A stretch of DNA of 64,000 bases from Alligator mississippiensis (lineage: Eukaryota; Chordata; Crocodylia; Alligatoridae), in contig NC_081830.1 in NCBI RefSeq assembly GCF_030867095.1, forward strand, positions 38,502,781 through 38,566,780, read 5' to 3'. The position numbers were made by a program, and so were the translations under genes. This document shows positions 1 to 41,036 of this stretch, one piece after another (the first letter of the stretch is position 1; each line of letters starts with the position of its first letter). Below the pieces are notes generated by a model. It worked only from the letters and a program-made list of their open reading frames with translations. It was not told the origin of the DNA and did no database searches.

Positions 1-30304
<30,304 letters not shown>

Positions 30305-32254
30305 GTAAGTGGCTGCTCATTCTCTTGGGACATACTGGAGGTAGGTGCTAGGCTAAAAAGCCTGCAATACCACTGCTTGAGAGGTGTCATTGTGCTAGCT
30401 CCTAGCTAGCACCATGGTCCTGTGGCTTGTCCGGCTTTAGCTCTAACAAGCCTGTCCAAAATAAGCCTTTGGGGACTGAACAGCTAGTGTCCTTGGCTCT
30501 CCAGGGCATGCAAGTTCCTTTGGCTGTGAAAGGCTGGGATTTGCTGTCATGTGTAGCTTAACATGACTGTTGAATGTCAAGGAGAAACTCATGGCTATGT
30601 TCAAACAGTAGGCCTGGCTTCTGTATACTGACCTAGTGCAAAAGCCACAAACTGGTGAGGTTGGGAGCTGGTTTGGTAATAGGAAAAGGACATGGTAGGC
30701 TATACTAGAGCAGACTGAACTGCCACATCCACTGAATGAGGAGCAGCCCATCTTCTCTTCTTGGCCGCCCCCTGCCCCTCCCATAATTACAGGCAGCCTT
30801 GCAGCACATCTACAGGCACCCACTGCTCCTAACTGACTGCAGCAAAGTCCAGGAGCCTGGGTACTGCCAGTTACAAAATGGCAGCAGCACAGGCTACAGT
30901 GGCAGTAGCAGCTAATGTGATGTTAGCATGAGTTTGGCCCTGCCCTACTACAGCCATATCCCTGCCAGGGACATGGCACCACACGACTACTAATTCATTG
31001 AGCTAGAGCTTTTATGCCCTGGCTGAAACATCAGCCCCCTGAGCAGAAACTCCATGGCAAGGCAGTAGTACACTGTGACGTGGTTCCCATTATGCTTGTA
31101 TTAAGGTAATAGAGGCCACATGGAGTTCATGGCCTTCTGGTGCTCTGTGCTGTAGCTTCCCAGTGAGAATACAGACAGCTCTTCAGGGCATAGATAAGCT
31201 AGAGACAAGAAGATACGAGAGAATGTGGCTGCCTTTAGCTGGGACACAGAACCAGGACGGCCTCTCAGTCCACTGCACCTCTCCTCTAATGGATCTGCTA
31301 TAGCTGTTTGCCATGAGAGGCTAATGCTTGCCAAAGGAAGACTACAGGGTCCCCTGGCCTCTGCTCGTGCATGTGAATCTACAGGACCCAGCAGTCCCTT
31401 AGGCTACATCCTGGACAACTCACTCAGCTGCAGCTTGTTAAGAACCAGGGGACAAAGCATTCACTGCCTTCAGCAGGGAAACTGGGGTAGCAAGAGAGGC
31501 CCCAAGGTGCTATAATCAACCTAGCTAAAAGAATTAAAGACAGGGCCCCCTGGCACGTTCTCAGGCTGTCTGTCTCTGTCTGTCCCTCATAGGGTTCAAA
31601 GCAACAAGCATTTCATCTGACCAGGTCTTAAGGGCTTTTGAAACACCAAGAAGATTGGATCTATAATTAGGTCGAAAACAGCAGGGGAGCCCTTCCTCCC
31701 CGGAGTCACTGACTCCCTTCTCCAGCCTGCTAGGGACAGGCAGGCTGGCACAGCAAGCAGCCATTTCCCTTCCCTTTAGCAGAAGCAGCGGTGCCTTCTC
31801 TTTGCCTTTCCTCACTGCGGATTGCCTCTTCCTTCCATTGCCAGCATCATTCTAGAACAGACTCCATTGCTTCACCATGGCTAGTTGCCTGGCAATGGGA
31901 CCAGTCTGCTGCTGAAACTCAAGGCCTGTTCCCTATGAGTCAAGAGAACTTGCAGATCTGCACCCACTCCTTCTGTATCCTGAGGCTATAAACGGCTTTT
32001 TGTACTGGGGCAATGCAGTTTAGTGCAGAAATTAAAAGCCTTTGCTACGAGCTGAAACTCAGCTGACAACTCCCCAGCAAAGGGGCAGTGTTTCCCCTGT
32101 ACCAACAGGGTTAAATAGTTACTGTTAGAAAAGTAATAATCATAAGTGGCAAACCTGCACCCATTACTCTGCTTTATGTTTCCATGCACCTTGTACCTTT
32201 ACTTCCTGCTAGCATTTGGACTGAGCAACCCACAGCCCCCTTTTTGTTTTGCAG
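30305..32254 (+). other. Likely 3'UTR intron of SNED1
   Basis: It starts with GTAAGT just after the stop and ends at CCCCCTTTTTGTTTTGCAG (acceptor at 32253-32254), a strong 3' splice site. A weaker alternative acceptor is CCCTCATAG at 31591-31592. No coding exon or recognised repeat lies within. Confidence 0.45.
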
Positions 32255-34165
32255 TGGACCTGCACATTAGCTGAGTTTCAGCATGTAGTACAGGAGCGGC
32301 TGTACCGCCTAGGAGTGGTAACTTGGTTTCTCCACCCCCTCCCACCCACCCTAAAGAGAGGTCAAGGCTTAGAAAAGCATTTCATCCACTAGTAATTGCA
32401 TGGATTGTTTACCCAGGGATCTGGGAAGGCAGTGCAAGGCACCGTGTCTACGAGCAGAGGAAAAAAAATCAAGTCCTTCAAAGCTGAGAGAGTAAAACGC
32501 TACAGTTCACATTACAGCGCTTAAGTATGTTCCAAAAGCGCCCACCCTTGTGTATCACGTCAGCCCAACGCCACTGCCCTGGCAGCCCTTCTAGTGTGAA
32601 ACATTCCTGCTGAGTGTAAGGAAACAGAGGCGAATGTGATGTTAACCGACCAGACCATAGCAGAAGAAAGAAGTGGTGCTTCAGTATTGCAACAGATGCA
32701 GCCTCTGATGCCAGCAGGGCAGCTCTCGGACAGAGCGTTTAGCTTTTAAGAGTTCCTAGCTTTTGTGAGTTTGTATGACGACACTAGTTAAACACAGAAT
32801 TGTGTATTGCCATACACAGTGTATATTATAAATTAATACATACCAGAGATATATCTTAGCTATGGTATCAAGTGTTATTTCATGAACAGCACGTGGGGGA
32901 TACCTCCAGCAGGATGTTACTCATGGTATAAACAACATGCTCCCACTGGATATAACCTGAACACAGGTCAGCCCCCCCCCCCGAGCCAGGGCTAGCAGCC
33001 TTGGCATGACATTGTGTGCAAGTGTAAGCATGGTCTGCCTAACACAGAGGAGTGGAAGGTGCACAGCAACTCCCCTCAACTGTGAGCTACAGATCCTTTG
33101 CACACCATGAAGTCACCCTCTGAGAGCAGCGAGAGATCTGCCATGCACTGAGCAATCTCATGAGCAGCCAGCGGGGCCGAGGAGAAAGCGACGTAGCCAC
33201 CACCACCAACCATCTGGAAATCGGCAAGCTCAGACTACATATCCCGGCAGGGGGAACAGGGGGACTCACCCAAAGGCACAAGGAAGGAGCTCTGCTGCAG
33301 TGTGGCATTCCCTCCCTCCCACATACAGCTGGCTGCTGATTTTGGAAATGAAAGATTATGTAACCAGCTGATGTCAGTTGGACCTAGATGCCAGACAGGG
33401 AAACCTCACCGGCCATTAGCTCTACCTGAGTTCCACCCCCAGCCCCTGCCCCACCAGGGAGTCCGAGTTTGCTTCTCAGGAAGAATCCCTGCCCTCGAGG
33501 AGAGGAAGGACAGGGCATCAGCTGTGAGGGCTAAGAAGGGGCAATGGGAAAGATGACCCCATTTGCTGGTGAAAGGGAGGGCAGGGAGTTTGGACCAAAG
33601 CAGTCTGGGCCAGTCCTTCCTCAGCCTGAGAGCTCAAGGGCAGCCACTGCAATGTTGTCTTCCCCACATGGGAGCTCCCAACTGGTAACCAACAAGGGAG
33701 AGCAGCTATTTGGAGACTATGATAACAGGGGGCTCCTTTGAGGCTGGGCCAAGGGGACTGAGAGCAAAGCCTGCTCCTCAACGGAGCCTGGGTGCCATGT
33801 GATCCCATCCCTCTGACCAGGCATAACGGCTCAGGATCCCACCAGCTGTTGAGTGCCCTCCATCACACAAGCCCTGTCCTCAGTGTGATGGGCCACCTCT
33901 CCAGCTGCTACAGACGCTGCCTCAGCAAGGCGCAGCAGGAGCAGTGTGAACTGCAGAAGCCAGACAGCTGGTATGACCTGACCCAGCACTTGACAGCAAC
34001 ACAGGGAGGCTCCAGTAGTAGGCAGCAGTGCACATGCCCTACTCTCCACCAGCTGGGGCATGTGGAACCAAACCCAGCATAGCACAGATGCAGCGCATGG
34101 ATCCTGGTCCTGTTTAAAGAAAATTTAGTCTTTTTTTAAATAAAACTGGTTGATAGAGTCTGGGT
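32255..34165 (+). other. SNED1: Candidate SNED1 3'UTR exon
   Basis: This runs from a strong acceptor (AG at 32253-32254) to a poly(A) signal at 34139, about 1.9 kb without a recognised repeat. AT-rich sequence at 32760-32890 fits a UTR. The call is inferred from the splice signals, the position before a convergent gene and the missing UTR after the microexon. Confidence 0.4.
34139..34144 (+). terminator. Poly(A) signal AATAAA, probably of SNED1
   Basis: TTTTTTTAAATAAAACTGG is followed by a G/T-rich stretch (GTCTGGGTGTCTCC), as expected of a cleavage site with its downstream element. It is on the SNED1 strand, between the SNED1 stop and MTERF4. Confidence 0.55.
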
Positions 34166-34942
34166 GTCTCCTGAACACTGAGGGATGGGGCAGAAATGGG
34201 CAAATGTGGGGCTCACTCCCCCATCCCTCCCTCACTTAGCCCAGGTGCACTCCTACCCATGCCAGCGATGCCCCCTGGGCACCAGCCACCTGCCTTTCAC
34301 CTCCTGCCCCCATAAGGGGTCTCATCTCCCTACCCCAGGGAGGCCCTGCACAGTCAATCCCCTGCCTCTCCTCCTGTGTTGCAGGCATCTTCCGCCACCA
34401 TCTGCATCCCTTTCTCTGCAATGCCTCTGTGGGCTCTTCCTGCCCCAAGCGGGCACCAGCCCCTACTTGGCCCTCCCCGTGCTGCTCAGCTCCTCCCAGC
34501 CCAAATCCACCTGCTTTCAACCCCACCTCATCTAGGCCTGCTCCAAACAGTGCTACAACCTGAGGCAGATCCTCCCAATGCCCTTGAAGATGGTGGGAGA
34601 CAGAGTTAGCAGCCCAGTCAGAGCCCCACTGGCACAGCAGGGTACCTGTCACCTGCCCTTCCTGAACCAAAAGGCCTGGAGGGAGAAGCGGCCCAGTCAG
34701 GGGAGGGCAGCAGCTCCCCTCACAAAGCTGCACTATGCTGTGGTGACCAAGCTGGCACCAGCACTGCCCATGATTTTTCCCCGCTGCTACTGCTGGGTCA
34801 TTCCTCAGGGTGCAGGCTGGGAGCAGCAGGCTCTGGACCAGTCACCCTTTAACCTTACAGCAACAGTCTCACCCACAAGACACGAGCAGGGAGGGGCAGA
34901 GAAAGAGAGCAACCATATGCAGCAGACTCAAAGGGCCTGGGG

Positions 34943-34948
34943 TTTATT
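34943..34948 (-). terminator. Poly(A) signal AATAAA of MTERF4
   Basis: TTTATT on the plus strand, 267 bp past the MTERF4 stop on its own strand. It gives a short 3'UTR of about 290 bases. The two convergent signals are about 0.8 kb apart, so the transcripts need not overlap. Confidence 0.65.
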
Positions 34949-35214
34949 ACTCCCACACAGCAGCAATCACTGGTACAGAAGGACAGTGCAGGGCTGAGAC
35001 TGCCTGATCCAAGCCAGCAGGCAGGACCCGGCAGCAGGGCACGGTCTAGATCCACTAGCCAGTGAATATGGTGGTGGCAAAGGAAGCCCGATAAAGCACC
35101 CAGGCCATAGAGCAACCCCCTGTGGCCAGCCCATAGGAACCCAGCGCCCAGCTGCACCAGCATCCAGTCTGGACATGGCTGGAGCCAAGCCACTGGCTTC
35201 CAAGTTCCACTGCC

Positions 35215-35568
35215 TTACTCATGGTCAGGGAGCTCCCCTTCACCCTCAGAATCCTCGTCTTCATCCTCAGAGTCTGTCCTCTTCTCCTCCTCCTCCTCCT
35301 CTTCTTCTCGTGCCAACAGTTTCTTAAAGACATCATACTCCTCCAGGCTGGCACAGGCCAGCTGGGCCAAGAAGTCCTTGTCTGAGAGCCAGATGATCTC
35401 CTTCAGCTTGGCATTGATAACCTGGGTCTGGCCTTTTTTGTCAGGGGTTTGGTAAAGGCCTCGGCGCTCCAGGAACACGTGCCGGCTCCTGATCACTGTA
35501 AAGGGTGCTCGGAAGAAACCAGACTTGACCACATCCTTGTGCTTTACCCCCATCCTGAAGAAGGCATA
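35215..35568 (-). CDS. MTERF4: MTERF4 exon 4 (C-terminal, acidic tail)
   Basis: 118 codons including stop, phase 0 start, acceptor CTGCAG|TATGCC. It encodes YAFFRMGVKHKDVVKSG, LYQTPDKKGQTQV and FKKLLAREEE. An eight-glutamate run is followed by TDSEDEDEDSEGEGELPDHE. The tail is acidic, as in human, but shorter. Confidence 0.95.
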   Translation of the reverse strand, partial: YAFFRMGVKHKDVVKSGFFRAPFTVIRSRHVFLERRGLYQTPDKKGQTQVINAKLKEIIWLSDKDFLAQLACASLEEYDVFKKLLAREEEEEEEEKRTDSEDEDEDSEGEGELPDHE

Positions 35569-38303
35569 CTGCAGGGGAGACATGGGAAGAATCAAATACC
35601 TGCTGTGTACAGCTCCCATGGCTGCCTCCTAGCAAACACACAGGGAAGCAGAGCCCAGGTACTGTAAGAGATGCTCATGGCTTTTCCCATGAACACACAG
35701 GATACACTAAAAACCACTTGCAGGTCCCAGCTGGTCTTGTATGTGTATTGGGGAAGTAGGAGGGGAAGAGAAAGGGACCCAAGAAAGCAGAATGCTGAGC
35801 CCCCTCCCACCTGATCTCTGCAGAAGCACTAGTAGCCTGGCAGGGCAGTTTGCACGTGACATTTGTGTCCAGGGGGTCCACACACAAGCCAAGAGGCAGG
35901 ACTCTACTGTATCTTCAGGTGCAAGAGGCCTAAGCCAGGCATGGCATGTGGAAGAGGGAACCTGCCTGGGGAGATGCCTTTGGCAATCCCCACACACCAG
36001 CCAAACTCTCCAACTCTCCAGATGGCCCCACAGGACAAGGGCTTGGCCTCACCTGGAACTTGTACTCCAGGTCACTGGGCTCCTTAAGCAGGACATTGGG
36101 GCAGCTGCGCAGGATCTCCATCACCTGATCTGTCGTGAAGAGGCACTTTTCCTTGAAGAGCCTCACGGTGGCGTCAATTTTCTTTCCAGGCAGGGTGAAG
36201 ATCGGGGGGCAGCGGCTTACCACATGCTTCAGGTGTCCTAGGTTATGTGGAAGGACAGAGACATGGGCATGCTCAGCACAGTAGCGCAGGTCAGAGGTAG
36301 GAAGCTGGAGCTGCCTCAGGGAAATGCACCTTCCCCCATCAGCAAGCTGCAGCATGGGGATCAAACTGGGCAGAGGACCAGGATCCTTAGACAGGACTGA
36401 GCCCAAGCCCCTCCCCACAGGACAGGCTCCGCAGGAGGCCAGGGAGCAGGGAGTGAACAGCAAACCCAGGGGGGGAAGAGAGCTGGAAACAGCACTCCCA
36501 GCATCATTTCCAAAAAAACCCTACCTTGGGCAGCAGGGGCAGAGGCTGGGCTGTAGGGGATTCGTTTTGCTGCCTGCTGGGCACAGGAGGAAGATTCCAA
36601 ACAAGTGTTTACTAAGGTGTCTCCTGGAGCTGGGGTAAGGGTTTAACCACTTACCCGAGCGCCAGACCCAGGGTCACAGGCCAGGTCTGGCTGCAGCCTG
36701 ACTCCATGCACCAGCTACAGCCAGTGCACAGAGCCATGCCATCCGGCTAGGGGGGTTCCCCACAGGTCCAGAAATGTGGCAGCAGTACCTTCACTGAGGC
36801 CGAGCTGCCTCAAATGCTCCCCGCGGTCCTTCAGCTGCTTCACAGACATCCTCAGCACATTGGGACTTCTCTGCAGGACATGCAGCACTGAGTTGGGATA
36901 CAAGCCCAGGAGCATGAGTTCAGAAGCCACAGCCAGCCTCTGCTGAGGAGCCAGCCTGGGCTGCAGGTTAAACAGCTGCACAACCTGCGTGTGGCTGAAG
37001 CCCATGTCCAGGAGCGACTGCACCAGGTTCCCCAGTACCAAGTTCCCCGTCTTGTCCCGCGTGTGTTCTGGGGCTAGGGAAAGCCAGACAGCCTCCAGGA
37101 GAGCTGGCGTTGGCTCTGGCACATGGGTGTCCTGACTGGAGTCAGTGAAGGATGCACTTCCAGCAGGCCACTCAGCAGAGAGGTGCCGCCCCCCGTGATG
37201 CAGCAAGGGGCATGAGAAGGCAGTGATTGCAGCTGGCAGTGGGGCACACTGCTGAACCGCCTGTAGGAAGCGATGCCAGGCACTGGGGGCCAGACTGCAC
37301 CAGCGCAGGGCCTAGGGGGAACACAGAACAAGGCATCAGAAATGGCAGTAAGTGCACTGATCACAGCCCCACACAGCCCACGGCACCCAGGGCCCAAGCA
37401 CTGCTGGCTCCAAAATTGTGGTGCTCCCCTATCACCAGCAATGCCTGGGCACAGCGGAGCCGAGAAGCCTAGACAGGTGCTGGAGCCACCAGTCCTTCCC
37501 TGTGGCAAAAATCTGAGGCAGTGGAGAGGCACCAACGGCAGCCTGGACCCACTTGGGGTCATGCCCTATGTAGCAGTTTTCAGAGCCTGTTTTCCCAATT
37601 AAAGGAAGGTCTTATTTAATATGGCAACAGAAAGAGGCAACTGCACAGGGCTTGGGCCTGTGTCTGTAAATGCCTTGTGTCAAGTGCCCAAGCCCCCGTC
37701 GGAGGACTGTCATCCAACCCCACCTGATGCTGAACCTGGGCAGCAATGGCTAAAACATCACGTAACCTTCCAGCAAAGCCTGGGGGTCCTATTTTGATAT
37801 TGAGCACATACCAACGCGCAAATGTGTGTGCACGCAAGTAAAGGCATGTCACCCACCAGCCCCAATGCCAAGGGCTCTTGGGGGCGCCTGAGCCCTGCGC
37901 ACCTTTACTGCGCTGCCTGGGTGTCCTTCAGCTCAGGCTAGGACTCGTGCCCACGGGCTGCTCCCCTGCCCCACCCGGACCCGGACCTGCACACGGGCTC
38001 ACACACGAGCCGGGACCATGTCCGCTGGGAGGGCGGCCCACCAGGCTCCGAAGCAGGGTCAGGACTGGGAACCGACCCCCGCCTCGGAAAGTGCGGCACC
38101 CGCCCGGTCGTCCCGAAGCACCAGCGGCCTCTGGGGCCTCTGCGCTGCCCCGGCCCCGCCCGCCCGCAGAGCCCGGCAGGGCCGCACCAGTATCTCCCCG
38201 ACTACGAAAGCGCGGGACGCCCCCGGAGGCTGCGTGCGGGGAAACCGCCCCCGCCCCGCGGCTGCACAGCGGCACCGGACCCTACCTGGCGGGACAACCG
38301 CAT
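35215..38303 (-). CDS. MTERF4: MTERF4, mitochondrial transcription termination factor 4, complete
   Basis: MTERF4 is a mitochondrial matrix protein built of MTERF helical repeats. It binds and guides the methyltransferase NSUN4 to the large mitoribosomal subunit and is needed for mitoribosome assembly. Four coding exons (38303-38286, 37311-36789, 36237-36053, 35568-35215) join in frame to 359 residues (human 381). The N-terminus MRLSRQALRWCSLAPSAWHR is basic, with no acidic residues, fitting a mitochondrial presequence. MTERF repeats follow: SLLDMGFS, LMLLGLYPNSV, RSPNVL, LRQLGLSEG, CPPIFTL, LFKEKCLFTTDQV, CPNVLL. Then come LEYKFQYAFFRMG and LYQTPDKKGQTQ, shared with human, and an acidic tail. 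The start codon lies at a CpG island. It is convergent with SNED1, as in human. Confidence 0.95.
36053..36237 (-). CDS. MTERF4: MTERF4 exon 3 (MTERF repeats)
   Basis: 185 bp, phase 1 to 0, acceptor CATAACCTAG|GAC, donor CAG|GTGAGG. It encodes HLKHVVSRCPPIF, DATVRLFKEKCLFTTDQVME, SCPNVLLKEPSDLEYKFQ. Confidence 0.94.
36789..37311 (-). CDS. MTERF4: MTERF4 exon 2 (presequence end and first MTERF repeats)
   Basis: 523 bp, phase 0 to 1, acceptor CCCCCTAG|GCC, donor GAAG|GTACTG. It encodes ALRWCSLAPSAWHRFLQ, a poorly conserved stretch, then VQSLLDMGFSHTQVVQLFNL, ELMLLGLYPN and LRQLGLSEG. It holds the part most similar to human SSLLDMGFS...LGLGEG. Confidence 0.93.
37312..38285 (-). other. MTERF4 intron 1
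   Basis: About 1 kb. It becomes CpG-rich from about 37950 toward exon 1. Long open frames in its GC-rich part reflect composition and show no domain signature. Confidence 0.6.
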
Positions 38304-38600
38304 CCTGCGGCGCGCGGAAGAGAGCGGGCAAGGGGGCGGGGCGGGGCCACCGCCACCAGCGTCCGCCCGCCCGGAAACCCGAGCGCGAGCACAGAGTTCC
38401 GCACGGGTCGGGCCTCCCCCTCCCCCTCCCCCTCCCCGGGACACGCGCCCGTGAGCAAAATGAAGGAATGACCCCCCGCAACAGCCAACAACGAAAGGCT
38501 GGCGAGTTGCCCACTTCTGAGGAAAACCTGCACAGGGACTGCGGGCCCTGGAGCAGCTCCGAGCGGAAACAGCCGCGCTCCTAACCGCAGCACGCAAGCC
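37950..38600. promoter_or_regulatory. CpG island at the MTERF4 promoter
   Basis: Very GC- and CpG-dense sequence around the MTERF4 first exon, including a CCCTCCCCCTCCCC-type run near 38416-38440. No TATA box is evident, usual for a housekeeping mitochondrial gene. CpG density continues past 38600 into a LINE relic. Confidence 0.8.
38286..38303 (-). CDS. MTERF4: MTERF4 exon 1 (six codons)
   Basis: ATG CGG TTG TCC CGC CAG then donor GTAGGG, phase 0. MRLSRQ plus exon 2 ALRW parallels human MAAFGRQVLDW, which supports this very short first exon. It sits in the CpG island. Confidence 0.85.
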
Positions 38601-38689
38601 CCCGCCGAAAACCGCCCGGGTCCCCGAGCCCTGGTGGGCTGCCAGCACCCGAGCACAGGCTCCAGAGGGGATGCAGGGCACCACGGGCC

Positions 38690-39213
38690 AGGCGGCCTAT
38701 CTTCTGCTCCCGGCAAACCGGGAGAAACAGGCGTCCAATACAGAACCGCTCGGCGCCTGCCTGAACACCGACTGCCGGGGAGCAAGCAACGCGGCTCTGC
38801 CCCAGGGAAACCGCGCCTCGCCGGCCGCCTGGAGTGCTCGGAGAGTGTCATTCAGCAGGTGGATCGGGGCGGCCCGCTTGCCAACGGCCGTCTCCCGCTT
38901 CCTTCCGCCAAGCCTCCGACAAGGTCCCCCACCCGGGGCTCGTCACTATGCCAGGCAGTCCGGGGAGTGGCGGGAACGTCCACTTGCGGATCGGAAGCTG
39001 GGAGGGAGCGGAAACGGGCCCTTATCAGGACAGAGAGAAGCAAGCGGCGGGGTGCGCCAGGGGCCCGTGCCGGACCCCGTGCTCTCTAACAGAGGCGAAC
39101 GGGACCTGGGAAAGGGGGCGAGTAGCGAGCTGGCCAGAAGTGCCGGCCGCAGAAAAATGTGCGGCGGAGTCACGGCCAAGGCGGACCGGAGCCACCTGTG
39201 CAAGGATCTAAAA
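38690..39213 (+). mobile_element. GC-rich CR1-like LINE relic (RT part) beside the CpG island
   Basis: A worn reverse-transcriptase segment on the plus strand. Landmarks in order: GTCATTCAGCAGGTGGATCG, then CTCCGACAAGGTCCCCCACC (from A-F-D-K-V-P-H), GGGTGCGCCAGGGGCC (from G-V-P-Q-G) with ACCCCGTGCTCTCTAAC (from G-P-V-L-F-N), then GAGCTGGCCAGAAGTGCCG (from A-K-F-A-D) and AAGGCGGACCGGAGCCACCT. Reading frames are broken. It is strikingly CpG-rich compared with other CR1 copies here and abuts an antisense CR1. Confidence 0.7.
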
Positions 39214-40598
39214 TCAGAGAGAATTAGGGCTGGAAGGGACCTCAGGCAGTTGCATCTAGTCCAACCCCCTGCTCAAAGCAGGACCATCCCTAACTAGATC
39301 ATCCCAGCCAAGGTTTGTCTACCCAGGTTTTGAAACCCCCAAGTTTGGAGCTTCCACCAACTCTGGGTAACATGTTCCAGTGCTTTACTACCCTCCTAAT
39401 GAGAAAATTCTTCCTAATATCTAACATAATCTTCCCTCACTGCAACTTGAGACCGGCTCCTTGTTCTGTCATCTGCCACCACTGAAAAAATTCTAGCTCC
39501 ATCCTCTTTTGAACCCCCCTTCAGGTATTTGATGGCAGCTATTCAATCACCTCAGTCTCTTCCTTGGACTAATACACCTAGTTCCCTCAGTCTTTCCTCG
39601 TAAGTCATGTCCCCTAGCCCCCTCACCATTTCTGTTGCCCTTTGCTGGACTCTGTCTAATTTCTCCATATCCTTTCTGCTGTGGTGGGCCCAAAATTGGA
39701 TGCAGTACACTAGATGTGACCTCACCAATGCTGAATAAAGGGGAATAATCACTACCCTGGACCTGCTGGCAACCCACTTACCAATGCATCCCATGAAGCC
39801 GTTAGCCTTCTTGGTAACAAGCACACACTGCTGGTTCATGTTCAGCTTATTGTCCACTGTGACCCCCAGGTCTGTTTCTGCAGAGCTGCTGCCCAGCCAG
39901 TCAGCCCCCAGCCTGTACCAGTACATGAGACTGTTCCATCCTAAGTGCAGGACTTTGCACATGTCCTTGCTGAACCTCATGAGATTGCTTTTGGCCCAAT
40001 CCTCCAGTTCGTATACATCACTCTTCAGCTTGGTGTCATCTGACAGCTTGCTGAGGGTGCACTCTATGCCATCTTCCAGGTAGTCAATGAAGACATTGAA
40101 CAAATCTGGCTCCAGGAGTCCAGGACCAACCCCTGGGGGATGCCACCTGATTCAAGCTGCCAACTAGACATCAAGCCACCGATAACTACCCTCTGAGCCC
40201 AATGCTCCAGCCAGTTTTCTATTCACCTTACAGTCCATTCATCCAGCCCATCCTTCTTCCACTTGCCTGCGAGAATGCTGTGCGAGACCGTATCAAAAGC
40301 CTTGCTAAAATCAAGGTCTTGCCTCGGGTTTTCCTAATCGCCCTTTTCTCCTCCAAGTGCTACAAATGGATTCCATTAGGACCTGCTCCATGATTTTTCC
40401 AGGGACTGAGGTGAGGCTGACTGGTCTCTAGTTCCCTGAATCCTTCTTCTTCCCTTTCTTAAATATGGGCACTATGTTTGCCCTTTTCCAGTCATTCAGG
40501 ACCTCTCCTGATCACCATGAATTTTCAAAGATGATAGCCAGTGGCTCTGGAATCACATCAGCCAATTCCCTCAGCACCCTCAGAGAAAAGGAGCACCG
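39214..40598 (-). mobile_element. CR1 LINE, old truncated copy, antisense
   Basis: The 3' part opens with AATTAGGGCTGGAAGGGACC and TCTAGTCCAACCCCCTGC, the CR1 3' end. On the minus strand a 183-codon piece (39552-40103) shows FNVFIDYLEDGI, SDDTKL, CKVLHLG, LVRSHLVYCIQFW and RVQQRATEMVRG; beyond it, frame-shifted RT continues to about 40598 (VIPEPLAIIFENSW). It has several frameshifts and is 5'-truncated, clearly older than the two open copies. Confidence 0.9.
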
Positions 40599-41036
40599 AT
40601 TCAGCACAGCAGCTAGGGACACAGACTCTGAAGGAGAACTGCCTGGACCTTTGCTGGTGGCGGCAGGGGAGAGAGCGGCAGCAGAAACCCCCCTGCTTCT
40701 CCGCAGGCCACTCAGCCCTTCAGTGTCCACTCCCTGCCATGGGGTGATGCAGGATCCTGGGCAAGGCGCACCTATGGCCTGAGACAGTAAAGGGCAATTC
40801 TGATGTTCTTGTGGTCGCACACTGCCACCTCGGCACCCCCAGGCCACCTGGCACCAGCACCAGGCCCGCCCCCACGGGCTGGGGGCACAGCACTCCCCCA
40901 AACTTTCCTGCCAGACCTGTTCACCTCCACACACCTCAGGCAAGGGCTCCCCTGCCTCTGCACCTGCCCACCACTCCCAGGCTGGGGGGGAGCCTGGAGG
41001 GCGCTTCCCTGCCTGCCTGCCTGCCTGCCTGCCTCC
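40599..41036. repeat. GC-rich repeat body left of the solo LTR
   Basis: C-rich sequence with CAAGGGCTCCCCTGCCTCTG-type text and a (GCCT)n run at 41011-41034. Its right part resembles 48745-48840, the body of the second 5S-linked repeat copy. It is interrupted at 41036 by the LTR. Confidence 0.5.

Noticed and set aside
37878-39297. Several long open frames (up to 208 codons) on both strands around the MTERF4 CpG island
   Set aside because: They are rich in R, P, G and A, as expected of GC-rich DNA with few stops. The right part is explained by a LINE relic, the left part by the promoter and intron 1 of MTERF4.
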